5,384 nt of DNA from Anaerobacillus sp. (GTDB lineage Bacteria > Bacillota > Bacilli > Bacillales_H > Anaerobacillaceae): positions 1 through 5,384 of the forward strand of contig SKOL01000319.1 in the NCBI GenBank assembly GCA_007120055.1. The letters are read 5' to 3'. Below the pieces are notes generated by a model. The model was not told the origin of the DNA, made no database searches, and was given only the letters and a program-made list of their open reading frames with translations. This document shows positions 5,129-5,384 of the stretch, piece after piece. Every line of letters starts with the position of its first letter. The first letter of the stretch is position 1. The position numbers and the translations under genes are program-made.

Positions 5129-5384
5129 ATGGAGAAAACCGACGTTAGTTTACAGGAAATGTATAAATCGATTCTTGAAGGGTATTTGCATACAGGTAGT
5201 GAGCACGCCTTATACGAAGCTCAACAGTTTTCTAGACAATTAATAAAGGAAAATATGACACCTGAGGAAATGGTCAATCTTCATGTAGTTGTAGCCCGGG
5301 AGTTGATTCCGGATTTGCCTTCAGAAGTGTTGGAGGCGAATGATTTTCTTCTAGAAGTAATGGTTGGGTACGGTTTAGCCTATA
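5129..5384 (+). CDS. rsbU: Phosphatase RsbU, N-terminal part (cut by the window end)
   Basis: The open frame from ATG 5129 runs to the end of the window (85 codons plus one base) with no stop. It reads MEKTDVSLQEMYKSILEGYL at the start and then contains LYEAQQFSRQLI, MTPEEMVNLH and DFLLEVMVGYGLAY. This matches the four-helix N-terminal domain of RsbU that binds RsbT. The PP2C-type phosphatase domain that dephosphorylates RsbV would lie beyond the window. Upstream is a purine-rich AAAGGGGAGGAG (5116-5127). Its perfect GGAGG is only 3 nt from the ATG, while AAAGGGG is at 6 nt. No other plausible in-frame start exists before M11, and the alignment with B. subtilis favours 5129. It is the fourth gene of the rsbRSTU cluster. 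Whether rsbV, rsbW and sigB follow cannot be seen. Confidence 0.92.
   Translation, partial: MEKTDVSLQEMYKSILEGYLHTGSEHALYEAQQFSRQLIKENMTPEEMVNLHVVVARELIPDLPSEVLEANDFLLEVMVGYGLAY

Overview
The window reads as low-GC Firmicutes chromosome, most likely from a Bacillaceae member (Bacillus or a relative). Gene content and order match the conserved Bacillus subtilis block ydcC - alr - ndoAI - ndoA - rsbRA - rsbS - rsbT - rsbU. The family comparisons made here are from memory, not from a search. All genes lie on the + strand and no mobile DNA, rRNA, tRNA or CRISPR array is visible.

Layout: (1) The last 17 codons of a gene, probably nnrD (NAD(P)H-hydrate dehydratase), end at 51. (2) A secreted sporulation-type lipoprotein (ydcC-like) runs from 120 to 1145, behind a hairpin that buries its ribosome-binding region, and is closed by a strong intrinsic terminator. 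(3) Alanine racemase (alr) has its own sigma-A promoter at 1239-1266 and very probably starts at a TTG near 1315, not at the first in-frame ATG (1279). (4) The MazEF-type toxin-antitoxin pair ndoAI/ndoA has an extended -10 promoter and is closed by a terminator at 3303-3336. No terminator separates it from alr. (5) After a gap of about 250 bp holding a palindrome, a candidate promoter and a long untranslated leader, the stressosome genes rsbR, rsbS and rsbT and the first 85 codons of rsbU follow, each with a good ribosome-binding site and tight spacing. The window ends inside rsbU.

How the genes work together: RsbR and RsbS build the stressosome, which holds the kinase RsbT. On environmental stress RsbT phosphorylates RsbR and RsbS, is released, and activates the phosphatase RsbU, which in B. 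subtilis starts the partner switch that frees sigma-B. The phosphorylation sites (T170 and T204 in RsbR, S56 in RsbS) and the RsbT ATP-binding boxes are all intact. Alr supplies D-alanine for peptidoglycan. NdoA (EndoA/MazF) is an mRNA endonuclease restrained by NdoAI. The neighbourhood is conserved core genome and I see no new multi-gene system in it. The points worth a second look are regulatory: the leader hairpin, operator-like palindromes at two promoters, and several translation starts that differ from the longest open frame.
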